Assembly (NCBI GenBank): GCA_004431415.1
Contig: QPMI01000590.1
Span: 1-64,000 of the forward strand
Source: Cyanophora paradoxa
Lineage: Eukaryota; Glaucocystophyceae; Cyanophorales; Cyanophoraceae
DNA length: 64,000 nt
Direction: 5' to 3'
Shown here piece after piece: positions 43,501 to 52,951 of this stretch. The notes under the pieces were generated by a model. It saw only the letters and a program-made list of their open reading frames with translations. It searched no databases and was not told the DNA's origin. How positions within the stretch are numbered: the stretch's first letter is position 1; each line of letters opens with the position of its first letter. Position numbers and translations under genes: made by a program.

Positions 43501-44705
43501 CCTTGCACTGGAGGCACTTGAAGCGCGGGCCCACGATCGGGTTCTGCGCGGAAAGCGAGCGTCAGCGCGCGCAGCGCGGTCGAGGGCGCATCGGAGCGCG
43601 CACCATCTGGCACCCGTCGCACGTGACGCCACGGTGGACCGCATCCGTGGGCTGCTCCGACGACGAAAGGGCCGCCTCGGGCGCCCCGAGCGGGATCGAG
43701 GCCGTCACGTAGGCCTGCACCGGCGGCTCCGGGCGCGGCGCCGCCGCCGGCTCTGCAGAGGACGAAGCCGGGGCCGGCGACGGCGATGGGACCGGCGACG
43801 GAGGCACGCCCTGCATCACGTCGCGCATGAGCTCCTGCACTTTGACAGCGATCTCCGGCCCGATGGGGCAGCGCGTCATGAACTGGTCAACTGCGGAATC
43901 CGGGCGTCAGCGATGAGAATTGATCCCGCGGGATGAAAGTCGGCCAAACTACTCACTCGCAGCCGCGGCCTCGGATGCCATCTGCGGGAGCGGCCCACGC
44001 GAAGAATCGAACGCTGGGCGAAGACGTCAGCAGGTGGCCGATCGTGAAACGACGACGGAAGCGCACCAGGCGGCTCGCCCTCGAGGAACAAATTCAGAAG
44101 GACTGGCTTCGACGACGCGTTCTCCGCGATGCCACCTGTCTGCACGCGAATCGCCTCCTCCAGCTCCTGCGAGAATTGACGTATCAGGCGACCGCGCACA
44201 ACCGCGCAGCCGAAATCTCGACCGAAGGCGAGCGGAAAGGGGCCAGGCGCACGATCGTCGATGAGATCGTGCACAGATCTCCTTCATTGTCCTGCGGAGC
44301 ACGCGGAAGGGCGAGCGTCGATGAAAACGGCGGGCGCGGTTCGCATCGCATTCTGCCGGCCGCGGGCGCCCACGTGCACCTTATACTTGACGATAATGTT
44401 GCGCCCGGCACGCTCAGTAGCGAACAGGGTCGACAAAGTGCTCGAAACCGTCCTGAGGAGACGCTGAAGGTCAAGTGACGTCGACAGGCGCCGGCGGCGC
44501 AGCTGCAGAAGTGCGGCGCAGGGGCGCCGCGTACGACGTCGCAGACGTTATAAAATGTATAAGAAGAAAGCGCGCACCCGTACTCGACGGGAAGGGGGCT
44601 CGAGAAGCGGCGGAAAGTGGCGCCCAGCGCCGCCTTGAAAATGACGAGCGCCGTGGGGTTCTTCGTAAGCGCCACATTGATGATCTGCTTTTGCGCGTTG
44701 TCCAT
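40515..44705 (-). CDS. NBR1: NBR1/Joka2-type selective autophagy receptor (PB1, two ZZ, FW, UBA)
   Basis: Multi-exon. From the ATG at 44705 (MDNAQKQIINV) three exons build a PB1 domain: FKAALGATFRRFSSPLPVEY, then NIIVKYKDNEGDLCTISS, then ELEEAIR. A ZZ zinc finger follows (VTCDGCQM; GPRFKCLQCKDYDLCSACEK; THGKHQLMKMY), and after an Ala/Pro linker a second ZZ (VQCDSCGK; YTCGNYDLC; GHNPKHDV). Next is the NBR1-specific FW (four-tryptophan) domain, 42280-41840: IWRLRNEG, WPQGTVLASIGG, QPGQEVDVSID, FGHKIWVEIEVV. A UBA-like end (LLREMGLLAADAP; ALDANNANDAAAKQ) stops at 40515. Known role: links ubiquitinated cargo to autophagosomes. A second ZZ is a variation on the animal NBR1 layout. No LIR motif was pinned down. 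Confidence 0.9.
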
Positions 44706-45136
44706 CGCTCCCAGTGGAGGCGCGGACGAGAGGACGATGCTAAATTCTCCTTGCTCAACTCTCTGCTACCCAGTGGTTGCAGGAGATCTGCAAGAAGCGA
44801 TTGTGAGTGAGGGAGCGCCAGAGTGAGGGGTGGAAGTACGCACGACGTCGACCGACGCAAGCGTTCACACGACTAACACGTACCCCACTTCCGCCTGCTC
44901 CCCCCTCCCGAACTCGGAGACGCACTCTGCAAAGCGCCAGTGCAGCGGCGCACCAGCTAGAGCGCCAGGAATCAGCTAGCGCTCACGGATCCGGAGCGCA
45001 CCACGCAAGCCCCGGCCCCCACCCGCCGGACGGCGGATGCCAGTCGCATAACGCCTAACCTCCAAGAGGCTCCAACCGGTTTCGATTCTCCGGAGCTGCT
45101 CAACGTGAAAGAAGCGGCGAGGATCGCTCATCTCGA

Positions 45137-46563
45137 ATGCAAAGCTTAAGGCGTCCGCTAGCCGCTCGCCTGCTGGCCGCGACAGCTCTGGTCACGACCG
45201 CGACCGGTGCCCTCTGGCTAGGTCCGGAGAGGCGTCGAGTCGCGTATGCAACCTTGGGATCCCATTTGACCGACCGGCAGATGTCTCGGGGCTGGCGCCG
45301 CAGTCGGCGGTCTCGGGCCCGCGTGCCGGGTTCGCCCGCCGGCTCCTGCAGGACACGGGGGTCTTCCGGTGCGGGCGCGGCGCACTGAGAGCGATCGACG
45401 ACGGAATCTCACTCGTCCACATCGCAGCGACGGGAAAATTCTGCCCATGATCTTGCTCGCCTGCATCATCGGCGGGGGTCTGCTCGCCTGCTCCCCGGCG
45501 CGCATTCCCCCTGCTGACCCGAGTTCGCACACTGCGCAGTCATTATCACCATCGGTAGTGCGCCCTGCGTCCGATCCCCGCGACGCCCCCGCGACGCCCC
45601 GCCCGGCGTAAGAACCTCCGCCCGCGGCCACTGACGTCGTGCGCAGTCGGGTGCTGCTGCAGGCGGTGCCTGGTGCGCAACCGGAGGCTGGTGCAGGCGT
45701 TCCAACTTGAGCGGAAGGGCCGGCGCATCAGCGTCATCTCGGACCACCCGGCGGCGCCGACCATCCACCACCAGGCGCGCCCTCCCCCGCCTCTGCGCGC
45801 TCCCCTTCTGCGGGGCCGTTGCTGAGCGGCGGCGCAGGATGTCATCCTCGACCACGACTCTGACGAAGAGGCCACCGAACTCTACGACCGGGTACCCCCG
45901 CGCCTCCCGCCCCCCCGGCCGCCGCCGCCTCGCGAGCGCTCGGCGCAGCCGCCGCCGAAGTGGTCGGAGCCGGAGCACGTGCCGCCGCCGAGCTCGGGGG
46001 GCCGGACGCCGAACCCGGAGGACCAGCTGCTGGGGCGGAGCCGGCACGGGCTCCTCAGCGACGAGGAGATGGACGTCCTCGACCGCGTCGTCGAGCAGCC
46101 GTCCAGCTTCGGGCCCCCGGGCCGCCTCCTCACCGTCCCCATGGCGCACCGCGTGCACGCGGCCCGCTCGCCCGCCGCGGACGACCCGCTCGCTTGCCCC
46201 CTCTGCTGCAACGGCTACGACAAGGCCTCCCGCCGCTTGCCCCGCCAGCTCCCCTGCGGTGCGGCGGTCCCCGGGGCCCCCGTCCCCGGGGCCCCCCCCC
46301 GCCCCCCGCCCGCCGGCTGAAGCAGGCGCGCAGGGCACCGCATCTGCTCCGTCTGCGAGCGCTTCATTCCGCAGGAGATGGTCCAGCTCCACGCCCTCGC
46401 CCGCGTCCCCCGCACCCTCTGCCCCTTCTGCCGGTGCACCGCGCTGCGACCCCGTACCCCTCTGAACTCCGCCCCCCCCTTCTGTCGTGACGGGAGCCCC
46501 AGGGAGCCGTTCTCGGAGCTGGACACGAAGGTCGTCCCCGAGATCATGCGCGCCCTCGGCTAG
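45137..46563 (+). CDS. membrane-anchored RING-finger E3 ligase, 296 aa, 9 exons
   Basis: Exons: 45137-45221, 45281-45368, 45428-45477, 45540-45554, 45647-45774, 45838-45891, 45949-46258, 46334-46433, 46503-46563; total 891 nt, continuous frame. It starts with a signal-peptide-like MQSLRRPLAARLLAATALVT. A transmembrane helix (LPMILLACIIGGVIITIVG) is interrupted by a 15-nt exon, and CCCRRC follows (possible palmitoylation site). After a Pro-rich linker comes a RING of about residues 221-272: CPLCCNGYD, LPCGHRICSVC and LCPFCR. RING proteins transfer ubiquitin from E2 to substrate. Introns are GT-AG except intron 5 (GC-AG). The membrane it sits in is unknown. Confidence 0.85.
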
Positions 46564-46932
46564 CCCCGCCGGCCCGTCGAGTCCTCCGGCCTCGAGCTCC
46601 AGGGCAATTGCAAGGCATCTCCGTCCTCCGTTAAAATTGCTAGTTATATTCTAGGTCTTCGTTCCTAGTTCATTATTCGCAACTGTGGCAAGCAGCGTCA
46701 GTGATCGTCTAGCCTTTTATCGAGTATCAATAAATAGTGTATCTAGTACGTATTGTATCGAGCGCTGTTCTAACTCTCGTACATCGTCACATGTGCAGTA
46801 CATGATCTTTTTTTTCTAAATAACTGAAAATGAACCCCCGGCGCCGAATTCGAAGGCAGCGACGTCGGATTCGAAAGCGCACGGGGGCGCTGCCCGGTAA
46901 ACGGGACATCCGAATCTAAGCTGAGCTGCCGG
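46564..46932. other. convergent intergenic region, AT-rich
   Basis: Short AT-rich stretch between the RING gene stop and the UPF0047 gene stop, with tatcgagtatcaataaatag near 46717 (an AATAAA-like polyadenylation signal for the plus-strand gene) and a T8 run near 46808. No gene recognised. Confidence 0.5.
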
Positions 46933-47895
46933 CTACTCGCCCTGGATGGTGGCTACAATGCGGCGGCTGTGGGCCGCGTTCCTGTGCTCGCAGAGCCAGA
47001 TCCCCTTTCCGGGGGTTGAGCTGGGGGCGCGCCGGCGGGGGCGGGGGGCGCGGGGGGCGGACCTGCCAGGTGCCGAGGGCGAGGCGGCCGTTCTCGATGG
47101 GGATGGAGACGGAGGCCCCGAAGAGGCTCGACTTCACGCTGCACGCGAGCGAGCGCGCCTCGGCCCCCGGCGCGGCCCGGTTGGGGCGCGCGCAGGCGGG
47201 GCGCTCACTGCGCCGGCATGTCGTCGGGCCCTGCCCCCGACGAGGGCGAAGCGTGAGGCCGGGCGTGCGCGTGGAGGGGGCCCGGGCGGGGCGGGGCTAC
47301 CCTCCGCGTCGTGCCGGTATGGGGCATTCTCGGGTACGATGCGATTGAGGGCGTCCTGGGCCGAGCGGGCGCGTCAACGGCAGCGCGGATCTAAAGTGCG
47401 GGGCCGGAGGTAGCACGCCTCCATGTCCTTCGGCACGTCCGAGTCGGCATTCTAAACGCGGGGCGCTCAGCTGGCGGGCAGACTCGCGGACTCGCCGTCC
47501 AGACGGGCCGCGCTGTGCTCGGCCCGCCCGGCGGGCGGACACAGACCTCGTTCACTGTTCGCAGCGAGCGCAGCGTCAGCGACGCCAACGGCAGAGAGCG
47601 GGAGGCGGGGCGGCGCACGCGTCAATGATGCAGACGTGTGCTGGATGAAAAGATGCAGCAGACCTGCAGAGGAGGCGCGTGAGCAACGCTGCACACGTAC
47701 GCACAGCGCGCCGCTGAATCGCGCTGCTAACCCACTTGCACTTTGCCGACATCGGCGCCGATGTGGCGCAGGACTTCGTCTGTAACGAGTTGGCACCCCC
47801 TCCGCTTCGCCGTGAGCGTGAAGTGCTTCCTGCGCGTCCCGGATCGGTCGCGGGCGCGGCGGCGCCTCGGCGGCGACACACCTGATCCACACCAT
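46933..47895 (-). CDS. UPF0047 / YjbQ family protein, 140 aa, 9 exons
   Basis: Exons (minus): 47895-47882, 47829-47732, 47663-47619, 47554-47547, 47451-47419, 47355-47301, 47230-47209, 47138-47063, 47004-46933; sum 423 nt, one open frame. The family signature is complete: LLHLFIQHTSASLTLNEN, ADSDVPKDMED, ALNRIVPENAPYRHDAEG, PDDMPAHVKSSLFG, VSIPIENGRLALGTWQ, GIWLCEHRN, ending RRIVATIQGE. The family is small, trimeric and near universal. Bacterial YjbQ can replace thiamin-phosphate synthase weakly, but its true role is unsettled. Length matches the family (about 130-140). Exon 4 is only 8 nt; intron 5 begins with GC, the rest with GT. Confidence 0.93.
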
Positions 47896-48630
47896 CGATT
47901 TGCTGGTGGCGCCGGACACGCTTTGCTCACGAAATTCCAGCAGTCGTACTAGTATTTGTACCCTTGCGGCTTGTGTTCCCCTTCTACAAATACATTGTAC
48001 CCCAAAGCCTTCCAAAAGACCGTAGCCCTGCTGTCTGTGTGCCCCCCTCATATCTGGTACTTGTGTAAGTACTGGTGGTAGAAGGAGCCCAAAACAGCGT
48101 GGAGTCAAGCCGGCGGCTCAAAACGAACGTCGACGTCGACGTACCCTACCTTGGCCTGCTGGCTTGCTGGCGAGCTATAGGGCTCGCGGGCCGGCGCTGT
48201 GCCGCTAGTCTGTAACTCACGTGCACGCGCAGCGCGCACCTAGCTTTAGGCCAGCTGCAACGTGCAAGCCTTTGGTGCACGAGCGGCCCGCTGGCGTAGC
48301 CGGGAGCGGATAAAACATTAACCGGAGACGCGGCCCAGGCCTTAGCAGACGCGGCCCAGGCTCGGTTGTGTGGTTGTGGTGCTCGCTGGTCGCACTCGCA
48401 CGCGATTCAACGCATGTGCACCATGGCCAGTTCCTAGCAGGCGACTCGACAAGGTCGTCCTTAAGCTTCCGGTCAGCTTCTGCATCGTCGTAGCGTCGGA
48501 GAGTTGGTCGCGACCAGGAACCTCCGGGCGAATCGTTTTCGTTCGGTAGAACGCCGGCATTGCGGGAGCAAAGGGCAGCCGCGACTGCTCGGAGCCCCTA
48601 CGAGGGGAGTGACACCGTCGGGCCGCGCGG
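47896..48630. promoter_or_regulatory. head-to-head intergenic region (UPF0047 / PPC-like gene)
   Basis: At 735 bp it is the longest of the divergent spacers. It holds gtcgacgtcgacgtac near 48130, ctagtattag-like AT patches near 47950, and a GC-rich segment near 48190-48290. Promoters of both genes are expected here; no specific box is convincing. Confidence 0.4.
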
Positions 48631-51600
48631 ATGGCGTCGGCGGGCGGCGCGCGTGGTGGGATGGGCTTCGGGCGGCGCGCGAGCGCTCTCGCCGAGGCGG
48701 AACTGGCGGAGGTGCTCGCGGCATCTTCGCTGGGCGGAGGTGACGATGGATCCGATCCCGGCGAAGCGCTGGGCCAGCGGTCGAGCACGCGGAGCCCAAT
48801 GGATTCGCTGAACCCGCGGAGCGCTACCCGCAGCTCGCGGGGCTCGATGGACGGCGGCTTCGGGTCACCGGACGCGGAGACGAGCGCGCGGCTGCAGAGC
48901 GCCTCGGCGGACCTGCACCGCCTGCGCTCGCTGCTGGGCATGGTGGAGAAGAACCAGCAGGCGGTGCCGCAGCACCCGGCCTCGACCGGCTCCCTCGGCC
49001 TCTCCTCCTCGGCCAACGGGAGCCCGAACCTCCGGCCGCTCTCCACGCCGGGCGAGCGATCGCCGCTCGCCTCCAGCCCGCGCCTCTTCAGCTTGCTCAA
49101 CAGCGCCCCCGCCGGCGACCGGCCGGCGCGCCCCGCCTCGCCGGCGCCGGGCGCGGTGCGGGCGCCCGTGCGGCCGACTTCGGAGCCCTCCTCGCGCCAC
49201 GGCTCGCCCCTGAACCGCGTCCGCGGCGCGGGCCCGAACCCCGCGGGCGACCGCGAGGGGCCCTCGGCGCCGCCGGCCGAGGGCCTCTCGGGGGGCCCGG
49301 GAGGGCGTGGAGCTGCAGCCGGGCATCGCCGTCACGGGCGAGGTCGAGGCCGGCGGCGAGCGCCACTACCTCTTCGACGTCTGGGGTCCGCCGCCCCCGC
49401 CGGCGTCCGCCCCCGCGCTCGCGCCCCCCGCCCACCGAGCCGGGGCCGGCGCAGAGCGGGCGGCGCTGCTGGTGCAGCTGGTCAACCTCGGGCGCTCGTC
49501 GGACCTGACTCTGTACGCCTCTTCGGGCGCCCCGGGCGCCGCTTCCTCCCCGGGGGGCTCCCGCCGAGGGTGCGCCACCGCGCGGACTTGCGATCCCGCC
49601 CTCTCACCGGGAGCCCTCCCCCGGCAGCGCGGGGCCCTCGCGGTACCAGTGGACGTGGCACCAGAGCTCCGAGGAGCCGCTCGTGATCCACGAGAATGGT
49701 GCGTGGGGGGGAGGAGCGGGCCGGGGCCCCCTCGCCCCGCCCCGCCCCGGCCCGGCGGGCGCTGACGGGCGGGGCGTGCAGACGCGCGGCTGCAGCTGGG
49801 GCCGCTGCGGATCGTGGTGCGCTCGCCGCAGGCGGCGCGCTACGAGATCGCCGTGAGCGCCCTCTCCCACGAGGCCCTCCGCCCCGGCCGCGTCTCCGGC
49901 TCCCTCCGCCCCGGCCGCCGCCGCTTCTACAAGGCGCGCCTTCGCGCTCGCCCGCCCCCGGCGACGCGCCCTTGACGCGGGGCCGGGGCAGGTGGTGGGG
50001 GACGGCTCGGCGATGGCGGGCGATCCCGTGCGGGTCGCCGTGCGGGCCCCCGCCGGCCACGCCCTCCGCCTCTTCGCCTCCACACGCCACGTCTACCCCA
50101 CCGAGGGTGCCCCCGCCCCCGCCCCCCGCGCACCCCGCCGCCCTCGAGCCTCGTCGCTCGCAGAGCACTGCATGTGGCAGGCGGTGGGCCCCTCGGGCCC
50201 CGGCGGGGTCGTCGAGCTGTGCCTCCCGGGGCCGGCCCCCGGCCAGGCCCTCTTCCTCGGCCTCTCCTCCGGTGCCCCTCGCGCCCCCTCGCCTCCCCCC
50301 CGATCCCGCCCTCTGACCCCGCTGCAGACGTGGCGACCTCGTACGACTTGGACCTGCAGCCGATGGCGGCCGCCGTCCCCGCCGCGCCCATCATTGCCAT
50401 CCGCCCCGCCTCCCTCGGTGCGCCCTCGCGCGCCCCCCGCCTGCGCCTGCCACCTGCCGGCTGGGCCTGGACCCACGCGACGCGCAGCGAGCATGGAGCA
50501 CATGGTGGCACCCAGCGTCGGCGCGATCAAGCAGGCCGGCCTCCCACCCCGCGCCGGCCGCGAGGGGCGGCCAAGCTCCGGACCGCTCTCGGGCCTCCCA
50601 AGGCCCGCCTCGCAGCCTCCGCCGGCCGCCCCGCCGCCGGTCGCGGCGCCCGTGTCGCCGCCGTCGACGGCGCCGGCAGCGGGGGCGTCGGGGGCGCAGC
50701 AGCAGGTGCTGTGCGGGAACATCAGCCGCAACCGCGCCGCCCTCAAGCGCAGCGTCACCTTCTCGGTCGGCGAGGAGCTCATGCAGGTGCGCCCCCGACC
50801 CCGCCCCGGACCCGCCCCGGACGGCGGCGGCCCTGAGCCGGCCGCCACCGCAGCCGAGCGCGCGGCGGCCGTCGGCGGTGGAGCTCGCCGAGTCGCTCGC
50901 GGCGGCGCTGGCGGCGGCGCAGCTCAACCGGCGCGGCTCGGTCGACTCGCCGGCCGCCACCCTCGACCTCCCCGCCCGCCCTCGCCCAAGCCCTCGCCGG
51001 CCATCACCCCCAGGCCCAACCCTCCGCCCCGCTCCCGCCTCCGCCCTCTCCGTCGACACCTCCCCCGCCCTCTCCCTCGGCACCTCCCCCGCACGCTCCC
51101 CGGTCCGCGTGCAGCGGCTCGAGATGGCGTCCCTCGCACCGCCCGCCCCGGCTCCCGCCCCGGCTCCCGCCCGGCTCCCGCCCCGGCTCCCGCCCGGCGC
51201 TGGCCGCGACGGCGCCGGCCGCGGCGGCCGCGGCCGCGGCGCCGGGCGGCAAGCCGGCGCGGCGGAGCTCGGTGGCGGCGCGGCCGCCCTCGCCGCGGCG
51301 GCGGCGCTCGATCTCGCAGGGCAACGCGCCCCGCGGCCGCGCCGGCTCCGTCGCCACCCGCCCCGAAGACCTCGCCGCCGCCGCCGCCGCAGCCGCCGCC
51401 GCCGCGGCCGCCGCGGCGGCGGCTGCGGCGCCGGGGCAGCGGCCGCCGTCGCGCTCGCGCTCGCGGCCGCCGTCGGCGCAGCGCAAGCCGGCGTGGAAGG
51501 AGGCCCCGGTGCGCCCCGCCCCCCCCCTCCCGCCCCGCCCCGCCCCGCCCGGCGCCGGCCGAGGCCCTGACGGCGCGTGCGGGGCGGGGGCAGCGGTCCG

Positions 51601-52397
51601 CCGGCTCGGACGACGAAGCGGACGACGAGGCCCTCGACGACACGACGGCCCGGTGCGGCCGCCCCGCCCCGCCCCGCCCCGCCCCGCCCCGCCCGCCGGC
51701 GCTTGCTTCTGACGGCGGGCGCGGCGCCGCAGGTGGACGGCGCGGCTCTCGGTGCGGGGCCGCCGGGGCTCCCTCTCGGCCCCCTCGTCGCTGCGCGCGG
51801 CGCGCGGCCCCGGGCCGGCGGGCGAGGAGGCGGAGGACGAGGAGGCGGAGGCGGTGCGGGGGCCCGGCGAGCTGCGCGCCGAGGCTCGCGCGGAGGCGCG
51901 CGCCCGCGCCGAGCAGAGCCTCGTCTGGCAGGTCCCCGTCCCCTCGCTCGGCGCCGCCGCCGGCGGGGCCGTCTCCCCCTGGGCCGCCGACGCCGACGCC
52001 GAGTCGGACGGCAAGCACGGCGGCAGCGGCAGCGGCGGCCGCCGCCGCAGCGAGCCGCTCGGGAGCAGTGGGGCGCCCCTCGCCGGCTGGCAGGAGGGCG
52101 AGGGCAGCGGCGGGCGCCGCCGCTCCGACACGGCCGCCGCGATCTCGTCGGGGCAGGCGGCGGCGGCGGCGGCGGCGGCGCTGGCGACGTCAACGTCGGC
52201 GGCGGCGGCCCCCTGGGGGGCCTTTCCCAAGGCCCCCGCAGAAGGGGAGGCCAACCCGTTCCTCCGGCCCCAGCTGCAGCCGCCGGCGCCCGGCGGCGCC
52301 CTCGAGCCTAGCCGGTGCCCTCGCGGCGACTTGCGCCTGCGCTCCCCGCCCCGCCCCGCTCACCGTCCGCTTCTTTCCCCCGCGCAGCGCCAGCTGA
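48631..52397 (+). CDS. large protein with PPC-like beta domains and long disordered tail (multi-exon)
   Basis: Starts MASAGGARGGMGFGRRAS at 48631. A Ser/Pro/Arg-rich N-terminus (about 230 residues) is followed by a beta domain (IAVTGEVEAGGERHYLFDVW; LLVQLVNLGRSSDLTLYASS). A second similar one follows (GRVSGSLRPGRRRFYK; VRVAVRAPAGHALRLFAS; VVELCLPGPAPGQALFLGLS; SYDLDLQPM). These have the rhythm of bacterial-type prepeptidase C-terminal (PPC) domains; this is a fold-style match, not a firm assignment. From about 50.5 kb to the stop at 52397 the coding part is Ala/Pro/Ser/Arg-rich and probably disordered, and exon limits there are uncertain. A cytoskeletal, trafficking or extracellular role cannot be chosen from sequence alone. 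Confidence 0.55.
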
Positions 52398-52951
52398 CAC
52401 CGCGCGTCGATGTCAAGCAATCCGCTCGGAGCGGGTCCTGCACCCCCGCATCCCAGACCTTTTTTTCAGCCCGCGGCTGCAGATCTAGGCGGCCCTTCCA
52501 GACAGATTCGATCTTTTCTGCATCCAGCTCAGTCAGAATGCCCCTCGAGCTCTTCTACATCTTTTTCGCTTGCACGCGTTAGGTAGGATTATCGATGCCG
52601 CCGGCGCCACTCTACACATTCCATTCAGTATTCCCCGCATTTCTTGCCCGCATCGGGGCCTGCTGCAACGAAGGCACAGCTCAAGCACGATTCCGAACTG
52701 CTAGCTGCAGCACACTCTAAAACACTATTCGCCCCTCTATTTGCGCATATGCATTATAGTAAACATTTACAGCTAGCTATAGGTACCAGGAGATTGCTAC
52801 TATCTACAGTATAGTAGATCGAAAACTACGAATTTTGAAAGCCGAGAAGAAATCGGATATCCTGCGCCTGGCACGGGGGCCGGGGCCCGAGGGCCGGGCG
52901 GGGGGCCGGCAGTGCTGCGGAGCCCGGGCCGGGGGCCGCGCCCGGCTGGCG
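52398..52951. other. convergent intergenic region, AT-rich core
   Basis: AT-rich from about 52.58 to 52.86 kb with tagctagctataggtacc-type palindromes and actatctacagtatagtaga near 52797. The frame that stays open to 52582 on the plus strand lies past the inferred stop and shows no motif. Confidence 0.45.
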
